Origin: Litoditis marina
Taxonomy: Eukaryota; Nematoda; Chromadorea; Rhabditida; Rhabditidae
Direction: 5' to 3'
NCBI GenBank assembly: GCA_964036275.1
Contig: OZ038434.1
Span: 19,891,879 to 19,955,878 of the forward strand
Length of the DNA stretch: 64,000 nt
The notes below the pieces were generated by a model. The model was given only the letters and a program-made list of their open reading frames with translations. It was not told where the DNA came from and ran no database searches. Positions 22,606-35,470 of the stretch are shown piece after piece (position 1 is the stretch's first letter; the number at the start of each line of letters is the position of its first letter). The position numbers were made by a program, and so were the translations under genes.

Positions 22606-25600
22606 GTTTCCTGAAGACAAAAAGTAAACAGGTTGTCCAATTTTTGTCCCGAGGAAATGTTTTCAACATCCTTGAGGACAAAAGGTGGACAGATTGTCCA
22701 GTTGGTTTCCTGAAGACAAAAATTAAACAAGTTGTCCAATTTTTGTCCCGAGGAAATGTTTTCAACATCCTTGAGGACAAAAAGTGGACAGATTGTCCAG
22801 TTTGTTTCTTGAAGACAAAAAGTAAACAGGTTGTCCACTTTTTGTCCCGAGGTAATGTTTTCAACATCCTTGAGGACAAAAGGTGGACAGATTTTCCAGT
22901 TGGTTTCCTGAAGACAAAAAGTAAACAGGTTGTCCAATTTTTGTCCCGAGGAAATGTTTTCAACATCCTTGAGGACAAAAAGTGGACAGATTGTCCAATT
23001 TTTGTCCCGAGGTAATGTTTTCAACATCCTTGAGGACAAAAGATGGACAGATTGTCCAGTTGGTTTCCTGAAGACAAAAAGTAAACAGGTTGTCCAATTT
23101 TTGTCCCGAAGAAATGTTTTCAACATCCTTGGGGACAGAAAGTGGACAGATTGTCCAATTTTTGTCCCAAGGTAATGTTTTCAACATCCTTGAGGACAAA
23201 AGGTGAACAGATTGTCCAGTTGGTTTCCTGAAGACAAAAAGTAAACACGTTGTCCAATTTTTGTCCCGAAGAAATGTTTTCAACATCCTTGGGGACAGAA
23301 AGTGGACAGATTGTCCAATTTTTGTACCAAGGTAATGTTTTCAACATCCTTGAGGACAAAAGGTGGACAGATTGTCCAGTTGGTTTCCTGAAGACAAAAA
23401 GTGAACAGGTCGTCCAATTTTTGTCCCGAGGAAATGTTTTCAACATCCTTGAGGACAAAAAGTGAACAGATTGTCCAATTTTTGTCCCGAGGTAATGTTT
23501 TCAACATCCTTGAGGACAAAAGGTGGGCAGATTGTCCAGTCCAGTTGGTTTCCTGAAGACAAAAAGTAAACAGGTTGTCCAATTTTTGTCCCGAGGAAAT
23601 CTTTTCAACATCCTTGAGGACAAAAAGTGGACAGATTGTCCAATTTTTGTCCCGAGGTAATGTTTTCAACATCCTTGAGGACAAAAGGTGGGCAGATTGT
23701 CCAGTTTGTTTCCTGAAGACAAAAAGTAAACAGGTTGTCCAGTTTTTCCGAGGTAATGTTTTCAACATCCCTGAGGACAAAAAGTGGACAGATTGTCCAG
23801 TTTGTTTCCTGAAGACAAAAAGTAAACAGGTTGTCCAATTTTTGTCCCGAGGAAATGTTTTCAACATCCTTGGGGACAGAAAGTGGACAGATTGTCCAAT
23901 TTTTGTCCCAAGGTAATGTTTTCAACATCCTTGAGAACAAAAGGTGGACAGATTGTCCAGTTGGTTTCCTGAAGACAAAAAGGAAACCGGTCGTCCAATT
24001 TTTGTATCGAGGAAATGTTTTCAACATCCTTGAGGACAAAAAGTGGACAGATTGTCCAATTTTTGTCCCGAGGTAATGTTTTCAACGTCCTTGAGGACAA
24101 AAGGTGGACAGATTGTCCAGTTGGTTTCCTGAAGACAAAAAGTGAACAGGTCGTCCAATTTTTGTCCCGAGGAAATGTTTTCAACATCCTTGAGGACAAA
24201 AAGTGGACAGATTGTCCAATTTTTGTCCCGAGGTAATGTTTTCAACATCCTTGAGGACAAAAGGTGGACAGATTGTCCAGTTGGTTTCCTGAAGACAAAA
24301 AGTGAACAGGTCGTCCAATTTTTGTCCCGAGGAAATGTTTTCAACATCCTTGAGGACAAAAAGTGAACAGATTGTCCAATTTTTGTCCCGAGGTAATGTT
24401 TTCAACATCCTTGAGGACAAAAGGTGGACAGATTGTCCAGTTGGTTTCCTGAAGACAAAAAGTGAACAGGTCGTCCAATTTTTGTCCCGAGGAAATGTTT
24501 TCAACATCCTTGAGGACAAAAAGTGAACAGATTGTCCAATTTTTGTCCCGAGGTAATGTTTTCAACATCCTTGAGGACAAAAGGTGGGCAGATTGTCCAG
24601 TCCAGTTGGTTTCCTGAAGACAAAAAGTAAACAGGTTGTCCAATTTTTGTCCCGAGGAAATCTTTTCAACATCCTTGAGGACAAAAAGTGGACAGATTGT
24701 CCAATTTTTGTCCCGAGGTAATGTTTTCAACATCCTTGAGGACAAAAGGTGGGCAGATTGTCCAGTTTGTTTCCTGAAGACAAAAAGTAAACAGGTTGTC
24801 CAGTTTTTCCGAGGTAATGTTTTCAACATCCTTGAGGACAAAAAGTGGACAGATTGTCCAGTTTGTTTCCTGAAGACAAAAAGTAAACAGGTTGTCCAAT
24901 TTTTGTCCCGAGGAAATGTTTTCAACATCCTTGGGGACAGAAAGTGGACAGATTGTCCAATTTTTGTCCCAAGGTAATGTTTTCAACATCCTTGAGAACA
25001 AAAGGTGGACAGATTGTCCAGTTGGTTTCCTGAAGACAAAAAGGAAACAGGTCGTCCAATTTTTGTATCGAGGAAATGTTTTCAACATCCTTGAGGACAA
25101 AAAGTGGACAGATTGTCCAATTTTTGTCCCGAGGTAATGTTTTCAACGTCCTTGAGGACAAAAGGTGGACAGATTGTCCAGTTGGTTTACTGAAGACAAA
25201 AAGTGAACAGGTCGTCCAATTTTTGTCCCGAGGAAATGTTTTCAACATCCTTGAGGACAAAAAGTGGACAGATTGTCCAATTTTTGTCCCGAGGTAATGT
25301 TTTCAACATCCTTGAGGACAAAAGGTGGGCAGATTGTCCAGTCCAGTTGGTTTCCTGAAGACAAAAAGTAAACAGGTTGTCCAATTTTTGTCCCGAGGAA
25401 CTGTTTTCAACATCCTTGAGGACAAAAAGTGGACAGATTGTCCAGTTTGTTTCCTGAAGACAAAAAGTAAACAGGTTGTCCACTTTTTCCGAGGTAATGT
25501 TTTCAACATCCTTGAGGACAAAAAGTGGACAGATTGTCCAGTTTGTTTCCTGAAGACAAAAAGTAAACAGGTTGTCCAATTTTTGTCCCGAGGAAATGTT

Positions 25601-26127
25601 TTCAACATCCTTGGGGACAGAAAGTGGACAGATTGTCCAATTTTTGTCCCAAGGTAATGTTTTCAACATCCTTGAGGACAAAAGGTGGACAGATTGTCCA
25701 GTTGGTTTCCTGAAGACAAAAAGGAAACAGGTCGTCCAATTTTTGTATCGAGGAAATGTTTTCAACATCCTTGAGTACAAAAAGTGGACAGATTGTCCAA
25801 TTTTTGTCCCGAGGTAATGTTTTCAACGTCCTTGAGGACAAAAGGTGGACAGATTGTCCAGTTGGTTTCCTGAAGACACAAAGTGGACAGATTGTCCAAT
25901 TTTTGTCCCAAGGTAATGTTTTCAACATCCTGGAGGACAAAAAGTGAACAGATTGTCCAATTTTTGTCCCGAGGTAATGTTTTCAACATCCTTGAGGACA
26001 AAAGGTGGACAGATTGTCCAGTCCAGTTGGTTTCCTGAAGACAAAAAGTAAACAGGTTGTCCAATTTTTGTCCCGAGGAAAGTTTTTCAATATCCTTGAG
26101 GACAAAAAGTGGACAGATTGTCCAGTT

Positions 26128-26367
26128 TGGCCGAGTGGTCAAGTGGTTAGCGTTCGGCTGTCGCTCCACAGACCTGGGTTCGATCCCCGCTCGCCGCGGT
26201 ATCTGTCTGGCGGACCGCATGAGCTGGTTACAAAGCTCACCCATGCCTATCTCCACCCCTTTACGGACAGTCCTTCTACGGTTGATATATGATTTGTGTG
26301 TGATTATGTAATTTTCTCAATAAAGCACACGGCTGAAATAGTTGCCGTAAAAGATTATTATTATATT
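26128..26367 (+). mobile_element. tRNA-derived SINE, copy 4 (240 bp)
   Basis: Full-length. It differs from copy 1 at one position I noticed (CCCCTTTACGG instead of CCCCTCTACGG). Same SatB insertion point. Confidence 0.93.
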
Positions 26368-26828
26368 GTTTCCTGAAGACAAAAAGTAAACAGGTTGTCC
26401 AATTTTTGTCCCGAGGAAATGTTTTCAACATCCTTGAGGACAAAAGGTGGACAGATTGTCCAGTTGGTTTCCTGAAGACAAAAATTAAACAAGTTGTCCA
26501 ATTTTTGTCCCGAGGAAATGTTTTCAACATCCTTGAGAACAAAAAGTGGACAGATTGTCCAGTTTGTTTCCTGAAGACAAAAAGTAAACAGGTTGTCCAC
26601 TTTTTGTCCCGAGGTAATGTTTTCAACATCCTTGAGGACAAAAAGTGGACAGATTGTCCAGTTTGTTTCCTGAAGACAAAAAGTAAACAGGTTGTCCAAT
26701 TTTTGTCCCGAGGAAAGTTTTTCAATATCCTTGAGGACAAAAAGTGGACAGATTGTCCAGTTTGTTTCCTGAAGACAAAGAGTCAACAGGTTGTCCAATT
26801 TTTGTCCTGAGGAATCTTTTTCGAGATC

Positions 26829-29800
26829 CTTGAGGACAAAAGGTGGACAGATTGTCCAGTTTGTTTCCTGAAGACAAAAAGTAAACAGGTTGTCCAATTT
26901 TTGTCCCGAGGAAAGTTTTTCAATATCCTTGAGGACAAAAAGTGGATAGATTGTCCAGTTTGTTTCCTGAAGACAAAAAGTTAACATGTTGTCCAATTTT
27001 TGTCCCGAGGAAATGTTTTCAACATCCTTGAGGACAAAAAGTGGACAGATTGTCCAGTTTGTTTCCTGAAGACAAAAAGTAAACAGGTTGTCCAATTTTT
27101 GTCCCGAGGTAATGTTTTCAACATCCTTGAGGACAAAAGGTGGACAGATTGTCCAGTTGGTTTCCTGAAGACAAAAAGTAAACAGGTTGTCCAATTTTTG
27201 TCCCGAAGAAATGTTTTCAACATCCTTGGGGACAGAAAGTGGACAGATTGTCCAGTTTGTTTCCTGAAGACAAAAAGTTAACATGTTGTCCAATTTTTGT
27301 CCCGAGGAAATGTTTTCAACATCCTTGAGGACAAAAAGTGGACAGATTGTCCAGTTTGTTTCCTGAAGACAAAAAGTAAACAGGTTGTCCAATTTTTGTC
27401 CCGAGGTAATGTTTTCAACATCCTTGAGGACAAAAGGTGGACAGATTGTCCAGTTGGTTTCCTGAAGACAAAAAGTGAACAGGTCGTCCAATTTTTGTCC
27501 CGAGGAAATGTTTTCAACATCCTTGAGGACAAAAAGTGAACAGATTGTCCAATTTTTGTCCCGAGGTAATGTTTTCAACATCCTTGAGGACAAAAGGTGG
27601 ACAGATTGTCCAGTTGGTTTCCTGAAGACAAAAAGTGAACAGGTCGTCCAATTTTTGTCCCGAGGAAATGTTTTCAACATCCTTGAGGACAAAAAGTGAA
27701 CAGATTGTCCAATTTTTGTCCCGAGGTAATGTTTTCAACATCCTTGAGGACAAAAGGTGGACAGATTGTCCAGTCCAGTTGGTTTCCTGAAGACAAAAAG
27801 TAAACAGGTTGTCCAATTGTTGTCCCGAGGAAAGTTTCTCAATATCCTTGAGGACAAAAAGTGGACAGATTGTCCAGTTTGTTTCCTGGAGACAAAAAGT
27901 TGACAGGTTGTCCAATTTTTGTCCTGAGGAATCTTTTTTGAGATCTTTGAGGACAAAAGGTGGACAGATTGTCCAGTTTGTTTCCTAAAGACAAAAAGTA
28001 AACAGGTTGTCCAATTTTGTCCCGAGGGAATGTTTTCAACATCCTTGAGGACAAAAAGTGGACAGATTGTCCAGTTTGTTTCCTGAAGACAAAAACTAAA
28101 CAGGTTGTCCAATTTTTGTCCCGAGGAAATGTTTTCAACATCCTTGAGGACAAAAGGTTGACAGATTGTCCAGTTGGTTTCCTGAAGACAAAAATTAAAC
28201 ATGTTGTCCAATTTTTGTCCCGAGGAAATGTTTTCAACATCCTTGAGGACAAAAAGTGGACAGATTGTCCAGTTTGTTTCCTGAAGACAAAAAGTAAACA
28301 GGTTGTCCACTTTTTGTCCCGAGGTAATGTTTTCAACATCCTTGAGGACAAAAAGTGGACAGATTGTCCAGTTTGTTTCCTGAAGACAAAAAGTAAACAG
28401 GTTGTCCAATTTTTGTCCCGAGGAAAGTTTTTCAATATCCTTGAGGACAAAAGGTGGACAGATTGTCCAGTTTGTTTCCTGAAGACAAAAAGTAAACAGG
28501 TTGTCCAATTTTTGTCCCGAGGAAAGTTTTTCAATATCCTTGAGGACAAAAAGTGGATAGATTGTCCAGTTTGTTTCCTGAAGACAAAAAGTTAACATGT
28601 TGTCCAATTTTTGTCCCGAGGAAATGTTTTCAACATCCTTGAGGACAAAAAGTGGACAGATTGTCCAGTTTGTTTCCTGAAGACAAAAAGTAAACAGGTT
28701 GTCCAATTTTTGTCCCGAGGTAATGTTTTCAACATCCTTGAGGACAAAAGGTGGACAGATTGTCCAGTTGGTTTCCTGAAGACAAAAAGTAAACAGGTTG
28801 TCCAATTTTTGTCCCGAAGAAATGTTTTCAACATCCTTGGGGACAGAAAGTGGACAGATTGTCCAGTTTGTTTCCTGAAGACAAAAAGTTAACATGTTGT
28901 CCAATTTTTGTCCCGAGGAAATGTTTTCAACATCCTTGAGGACAAAAAGTGGACAGATTGTCCAGTTTGTTTCCTGAAGACAAAAAGTAAACAGGTTGTC
29001 CAATTTTTGTCCCGAGGTAATGTTTTCAACATCCTTGAGGACAAAAGGTGGACAGATTGTCCAGTTGGTTTCCTGAAGACAAAAAGTGAACAGGTCGTCC
29101 AATTTTTGTCCCGAGGAAATGTTTTCAACATCCTTGAGGACAAAAAGTGAACAGATTGTCCAATTTTTGTCCCGAGGTAATGTTTTCAACATCCTTGAGG
29201 ACAAAAGGTGGACAGATTGTCCAGTTGGTTTCCTGAAGACAAAAAGTGAACAGGTCGTCCAATTTTTGTCCCGAGGAAATGTTTTCAACATCCTTGAGGA
29301 CAAAAAGTGAACAGATTGTCCAATTTTTGTCCCGAGGTAATGTTTTCAACATCCTTGAGGACAAAAGGTGGACAGATTGTCCAGTCCAGTTGGTTTCCTG
29401 AAGACAAAAAGTAAACAGGTTGTCCAATTGTTGTCCCGAGGAAAGTTTCTCAATATCCTTGAGGACAAAAAGTGGACAGATTGTCCAGTTTGTTTCCTGG
29501 AGACAAAAAGTTGACAGGTTGTCCAATTTTTGTCCTGAGGAATCTTTTTTGAGATCTTTGAGGACAAAAGGTGGACAGATTGTCCAGTTTGTTTCCTAAA
29601 GACAAAAAGTAAACAGGTTGTCCAATTTTGTCCCGAGGGAATGTTTTCAACATCCTTGAGGACAAAAAGTGGACAGATTGTCCAGTTTGTTTCCTGAAGA
29701 CAAAAACTAAACAGGTTGTCCAATTTTTGTCCCGAGGAAATGTTTTCAACATCCTTGAGGACAAAAGGTTGACAGATTGTCCAGTTGGTTTCCTGAAGAC

Positions 29801-30077
29801 AAAAATTAAACATGTTGTCCAATTTTTGTCCCGAGGAAATGTTTTCAACATCCTTGAGGACAAAAAGTGGACAGATTGTCCAGTTTGTTTCCTGAAGACA
29901 AAAAGTAAACAGGTTGTCCACTTTTTGTCCCGAGGTAATGTTTTCAACATCCTTGAGGACAAAAAGTGGACAGATTGTCCAGTTTGTTTCCTGAAGACAA
30001 AAAGTAAACAGGTTGTCCAATTTTTGTCCCGAGGAAAGTTTTTCAATATCCTTGAGGACAAAAGGTGGACAGATTGT
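26829..30077 (+). repeat. 1611-bp segmental tandem duplication in SatB
   Basis: The sequence from 26829 is repeated from 28440 at an offset of 1611 bp, and the match continues to about 30077. Rare variants such as AAGTTAACATG and AAAGTGGATAG recur at this offset. Confidence 0.8.
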
Positions 30078-30568
30078 CCAATTTTTGTCCCGAGGTAATG
30101 TTTTCAACATCCTTGAGGACAAAAGATGGACAGATTGTCCAGTTGGTTTCCTGAAGACAAAAAGTAAACAGGTTGTCCAATTTTTGTCCCGAAGAAATGT
30201 TTTCAAAATCATTGGGGACAGAAAGTGGACAGATTGTCCAATTTTTGTCCCAAGGTAATGTTTTCAACATCCTTGAGGACAAAAGGTGGACAGATTGTCC
30301 AGTTGGTTTCCTGAAGACAAAAAGTGAACAGGTCGTCCAATTTTTGTCCCGAGGAAATGTTTTCAACATCCTTGAGGACAAAAAGTAAACAGATTGTCCA
30401 ATTTTTGTCCCGAGGTAATGTTTTCAACATCCTTGAGGACAAAAGGTGGACAGATTGTCCAGTCCAGTTGGTTTCCTGAAGACAAAAAGTAAACAGGTTG
30501 TCCAATTTTTGTCCCGAGGAAAGTTTTTCAATATCCTTGAGGACAAAAAGTGGACAGATTGTCCAGTT

Positions 30569-30687
30569 TGGCCGAGTGGTCAAGTGGTTAGCGTTCGGCT
30601 GTCGCTCCACAGACCTGGGTTCGATCCCCGCTCGCCGCGGTATCTGTCTGGCGGACCGCATGAGCTGGTTACAAAGCTCACCCATGC
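30569..30687 (+). mobile_element. tRNA-derived SINE, copy 5, truncated at the SatB strand switch
   Basis: The first 119 bp are present, up to CTCACCCATGC. The sequence then goes straight into SatB in minus orientation (TGTTTCCTTTTTGTC). The SatB strand switch therefore lies inside a SINE, with at most 1 bp of shared sequence. Confidence 0.93.
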
Positions 30688-32005
30688 TGTTTCCTTTTTG
30701 TCTTCAGGGAACCAACTGAACAATCTGTCCACCTTTTGTCCTCAAGGATGTTGAAAACATTACCTCGGGACAAAAATTGGACAACCTGTTTACTTTCTGT
30801 CTTCAGGAAACAAACTGGACAATCTGTCCACCTTTTGTCCTCAAGGATCTCGGAAAAGATTCCTCAGGACAAAAATTGGACAACCTGTTTACTTTTTGTC
30901 TTCAGGAAACAAACTGGACAATCTGTCCACATTTTGTCCTCAAGGATGTTGAAAACATTACCTCGGGACAAAAATTGGACAATCTGTCCTGTTTTTGTCC
31001 CCAAGGATGTTGAAAACATTTCCTCTGGCCAAACTTGAACAACCTGGTTACTTTTTGTCTTCAGGAAACCAACTGGACAATCTGTCCACCTTTTGTCCTC
31101 AAGGATGTTGAAAACATTACCTTGGGACAAAAATTGGACAATCTGTCCTTTTTCTGTCCCCAAGGATGTTGAAAACATTTCTTCGGGACAAAAATTGGAC
31201 AACCTGTTTACTTTTTGTCTTCAGGAAACCAACTGGACAATATGTCCACCTTTTGTCCTCAAGGATGTTGAAAACATTACCTTGGGACAAAAATTGGACA
31301 ATCTGTCCACTTTCTGTCCCCAATGATTTTGAAAACATTTCTTCGGGACAAAAATTGGACAACCTGTTTACTTTTTGTCTTCAGGAAACCAACTGGACAA
31401 TCTGTCCATCTTTTGTCCTCAAGGATGTTGAAAACATTACCTCGGGACAAAAATTGGACAATCTGTCCACCTTTTGTCCCCAAGGATGTTGAAAACATTT
31501 CTTCGGGACAAAAATTGGACAACCTGTTTACTTTTTGTCTTCAGGAAACCAACTGGACAATCTGTCCATCTTTTGTCCTCAAGGATGTTGAAAACATTAC
31601 CTCGGGACAAAAATTGGACAATCTGTCCACTTTTTGTCCTCAAGGATGTTGAAAACATTTCCTCGGGACAAAAATTGGACAACCTGTTTACTTTTTGTCT
31701 TCAGGAAACAAACTGGACAATCTGTCCACCTTTTGTCCTCAAGGATGTTGAAAACATTACCTCGGGACAAAAAGTGGACAACCTGTTTACTTTTTGTCTT
31801 CAAGAAACAAACTGGACAATCTGTCCACTTTTTGTCCTCAAGGATGTTGAAAACATTTCCTCGGGACAAAATTGGACAACTTGTTTAATTTTTGTCTTCA
31901 GGAAACCAACTGGACAATCTGTCCACCTTTTGTCCTCAAGGATGTTGAAAACATTTCCTCGGGACAAAAATTGGACAACCTGTTTACTTTTTGTCTTCAG
32001 GAAAC

Positions 32006-32245
32006 AATATAATAATAATCTTTTACGGCAACTATTTCAGCCGTGTGCTTTATTGAGAAAATTACATAATCACACACAAATCATATATCAACCGTAGAAG
32101 GACTGTCCGTAGAGGGGTGGAGATAGGCATGGGTGAGCTTTGTAACCAGCTCATGCGGTCCGCCAGACAGATACCGCGGCGAGCGGGGATCGAACCCAGG
32201 TCTGTGGAGCGACAGCCGAACGCTAACCACTTGACCACTCGGCCA
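32006..32245 (-). mobile_element. tRNA-derived SINE, copy 6 (240 bp, minus)
   Basis: Full-length, reverse orientation, in the reverse-oriented SatB unit at the same site. Mirror partner of copy 3. Confidence 0.93.
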
Positions 32246-34729
32246 AACTGGACAATCTGTCCACTTTTTGTCCTCAAGGATGTTGAAAACTTTCCTCGGG
32301 ACAAAAATTGGACAACCTGTTTACTTTTTGTCTTCAGGAAACCAACTGGACTGGACAATCTGCCCACCTTTTGTCCTCAAGGACGTTGAAAACATTACCT
32401 CGGGACAAAAATTGGACAATCTGTTCACTTTTTGTCCTCAAGGATGTTGAAAACATTTCCTCGGGACAAAAATTGGACGACCTGTTCACTTTTTGTCTTC
32501 AGGAAACCAACTGGACAATCTGTCCACCTTTTGTCCTCAAGGGCGTTGAAAACATTACCTCGGGACAAAATTGGACAATCTGTCCACTTTTTGTCCTCAA
32601 GGATGTTGAAAACATTTCCTCGATACAAAAATTGGACGACCTGTTTCCTTTTTGTCTTCAGGAAACCAACTGGACAATCTGTCCACCTTTTGTTCTCAAG
32701 GATGTTGAAAACATTACCTTGGGACAAAAATTGGACAATCTGTCCACTTTCTGTCCCCAAGGATGTTGAAAACATTTCCTCGGGACAAAAATTGGACAAC
32801 CTGTTTACTTTTTGTCTTCAGGAAACAAACTGGACAATCTGTCCACTTTTTGTCCTCAAGGATGTTGAAAACATTACCTCGGAAAAACTGGACAACCTGT
32901 TTACTTTTTGTCTTCAGGAAACAAACTGGACAATCTGCCCACCTTTTGTCCTCAAGGATGTTGAAAACATTACCTCGGGACAAAAATTGGACAATCTGTC
33001 CACTTTTTGTCCTCAAGGATGTTGAAAACATTTCCTCGGGACAAAAATTGGACAACCTGTTTACTTTTTGTCTTCAGGAAACCAACTGGACTGGACAATC
33101 TGCCCACCTTTTGTCCTCAAGGATGTTGAAAACATTACCTCGGGACAAAAATTGGACAATCTGTTCACTTTTTGTCCTCAAGGATGTTGAAAACATTTCC
33201 TCGGGACAAAATTGGACGACCTGTTCACTTTTTGTCTTCAGGAAACCAACTGGACAATCTGTCCACCTTTTGTCCTCAAGGATGTTGAAAACATTACCTT
33301 GGTACAAAAATTGGACAATCTGTCCACTTTCTGTCCCCAAGGATGTTGAAAACATTTCTTCGGGACAAAAATTGGACAACGTGTTTACTTTTTGTCTTCA
33401 GGAAACCAACTGGACAATCTGTTCACCTTTTGTCCTCAAGGATGTTGAAAACATTACCTTGGGACAAAAATTGGACAATCTGTCCACTTTCTGTCCCCAA
33501 GGATGTTGAAAACATTTCTTCGGGACAAAAATTGGACAACCTGTTTACTTTTTGTCTTCAGGAAACCAACTGGACAATCTGTCCATCTTTTGTCCTCAAG
33601 GATGTTGAAAACATTACCTCGGGACAAAAATTGGACAATCTGTCCACTTTTTGTCCTCAAGGATGTTGAAAACATTTCCTCGGGACAAAAATTGGACAAC
33701 CTGTTTACTTTTTGTCCTCAAGGATGTTGAAAACATTTCCTCGGGACAAAAATTGGACAACCTGTTTACTTTTTGTCTTCAGGAAACCAACTGGACTGGA
33801 CAATCTGCCCACCTTTTGTCCTCAAGGATGTTGAAAACATTACCTCGGGACAAAAATTGGACAATCTGTTCACTTTTTGTCCTCAAGGATGTTGAAAACA
33901 TTTCCTCGGGACAAAAATTGGACGACCTGTTCACTTTTTGTCTTCAGGAAACCAACTGGACAATCTGTCCACCTTTTGTCCTCAAGGATGTTGAAAACAT
34001 TACCTTGGTACAAAAATTGGACAATCTGTCCACTTTCTGTCCCCAAGGATGTTGAAAACATTTCTTCGGGACAAAAATTGGACAACGTGTTTACTTTTTG
34101 TCTTCAGGAAACCAACTGGACAATCTGTTCACCTTTTGTCCTCAAGGATGTTGAAAACATTACCTTGGGACAAAAATTGGACAATCTGTCCACTTTCTGT
34201 CCCCAAGGATGTTGAAAACATTTCTTCGGGACAAAAATTGGACAACCTGTTTACTTTTTGTCTTCAGGAAACCAACTGGACAATCTGTCCATCTTTTGTC
34301 CTCAAGGATGTTGAAAACATTACCTCGGGACAAAAATTGGACAATCTGTCCACTTTTTGTCCTCAAGGATGTTGAAAACATTTCCTCGGGACAAAAATTG
34401 GACAACCTGTTTACTTTTTGTCTTCAGGAAACCAACTGGACAATCTGTCCACCTTTTGTCCTCAAGGATGTTGAAAACATTACCTCGGGACAAAAAGTGG
34501 ACAACCTGTTTACTTTTTGTCTTCAAGAAACAAACTGGACAATCTGTCCACTTTTTGTCCTCAAGGATGTTGAAAACATTTCCTCGGGACAAAAATTGGA
34601 CAACTTGTTTAATTTTTGTCTTCAGGAAACCAACTGGACAATCTGTCCACCTTTTGTCCTCAAGGATGTTGAAAACATTTCCTCGGGACAAAAATTGGAC
34701 AACCTGTTTACTTTTTGTCTTCAGGAAAC

Positions 34730-34969
34730 AATATAATAATAATCTTTTACGGCAACTATTACAGCCGTGTGCTTTATTGAGAAAATTACATAATCACACA
34801 CAAATCATATATCAACCGTAGAAGGACTGTCCGTAGAGGGGTGGAGATAGGCATGGGTGAGCTTTGTAACCAGCTCATGCGGTCCGCCAGACAGATACCG
34901 CGGCGAGCGGGGATCGAACCCAGGTCTGTGGAGCGACAGCCGAACGCTAACCACTTGACCACTCGGCCA
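34730..34969 (-). mobile_element. tRNA-derived SINE, copy 7 (240 bp, minus)
   Basis: Full-length, reverse orientation, with one difference noticed (CTATTACAGCC for CTATTTCAGCC). Mirror partner of copy 2. Confidence 0.93.
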
Positions 34970-35230
34970 AACTGGACAATCTGTCCACTTTTTGTCCCCA
35001 AGGACATTGAAAACTTTCCTCGGGACAAAAATTGGACAACCTGTTTACTTTTTGTCTTCAGGAAACCAACTGGACTGGACAATCTGCCCACCTTTTGTCC
35101 TCAAGGACGTTGAAAACATTACCTCGGGACAAAAATTGGACAATCTGTTCACTTTTTGTCCTCAAGGATGTTGGAAACATTTCTCGGGACCAAAAATTGG
35201 ACGACCTGTTCACTTTTGTCTTCAGGAAAC

Positions 35231-35470
35231 AATATAATAATAATCTTTTACGGCAACTATTTCAGCCGTGTGCTTTATTGAGAAAATTACATAATCACAC
35301 ACAAATCATATATCAACCGTAGAAGGACTGTCCGTAGAGGGGTGGAGATAGGCATGGGTGAGCTTTGTAACCAGCTCATGCGGTCCGCCAGACAGATACC
35401 GCGGCGAGCGGGGATCGAACCCAGGTCTGTGGAGCGACAGCCGAACGCTAACCACTTGACCACTCGGCCA
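35231..35470 (-). mobile_element. tRNA-derived SINE, copy 8 (240 bp, minus)
   Basis: Full-length, reverse orientation, 175 bp from the SatB/SatA boundary. Mirror partner of copy 1, which lies 176 bp from its boundary. Confidence 0.93.

Larger units (their letters stand above)
19532..23630 (+). repeat. 2834-bp segmental tandem duplication in SatB
   Basis: The first copy runs from SINE copy 2 to the base before SINE copy 3 (19532-22365). The second starts at 22366 and follows the same order of SatB variants to about 23630, including the AAATTAAACAAG and GGACAGAAAG variants, before small indels break the match. Confidence 0.75.
18857..30686 (+). repeat. Satellite B array, block 2, plus orientation
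   Basis: The basic unit is 99 bp (for example 28659 to 28758). A common 160-bp form adds a 61-bp partial unit (for example 24111 to 24271). Each unit contains TGGACAGATTGTCCA, a perfect inverted repeat around GAT, and the pair TGTCCAATTTTTGTCC / GGACAAAAAGTGGACA, which can form a stem. Internal segmental duplications have offsets of 2834, 1061 and 1611 bp. Five SINE copies are embedded. Because 99 is divisible by three, several frames on both strands stay open for hundreds of codons; these are judged not to be genes. Confidence 0.96.

Noticed and set aside
26361..29303. Proteins of 443 and 522 residues with 33-residue repeats
   Set aside because: They are pure SatB, with two or three frames open at once on both strands, arbitrary starts and ends, and no domain. 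The openness follows from the 99-bp period.
19032..35470. Eight functional tRNA genes
   Set aside because: A and B boxes are exact, but the acceptor and T stems pair poorly. Each head continues into a constant 240-bp body with an ATT tail, which is SINE structure.
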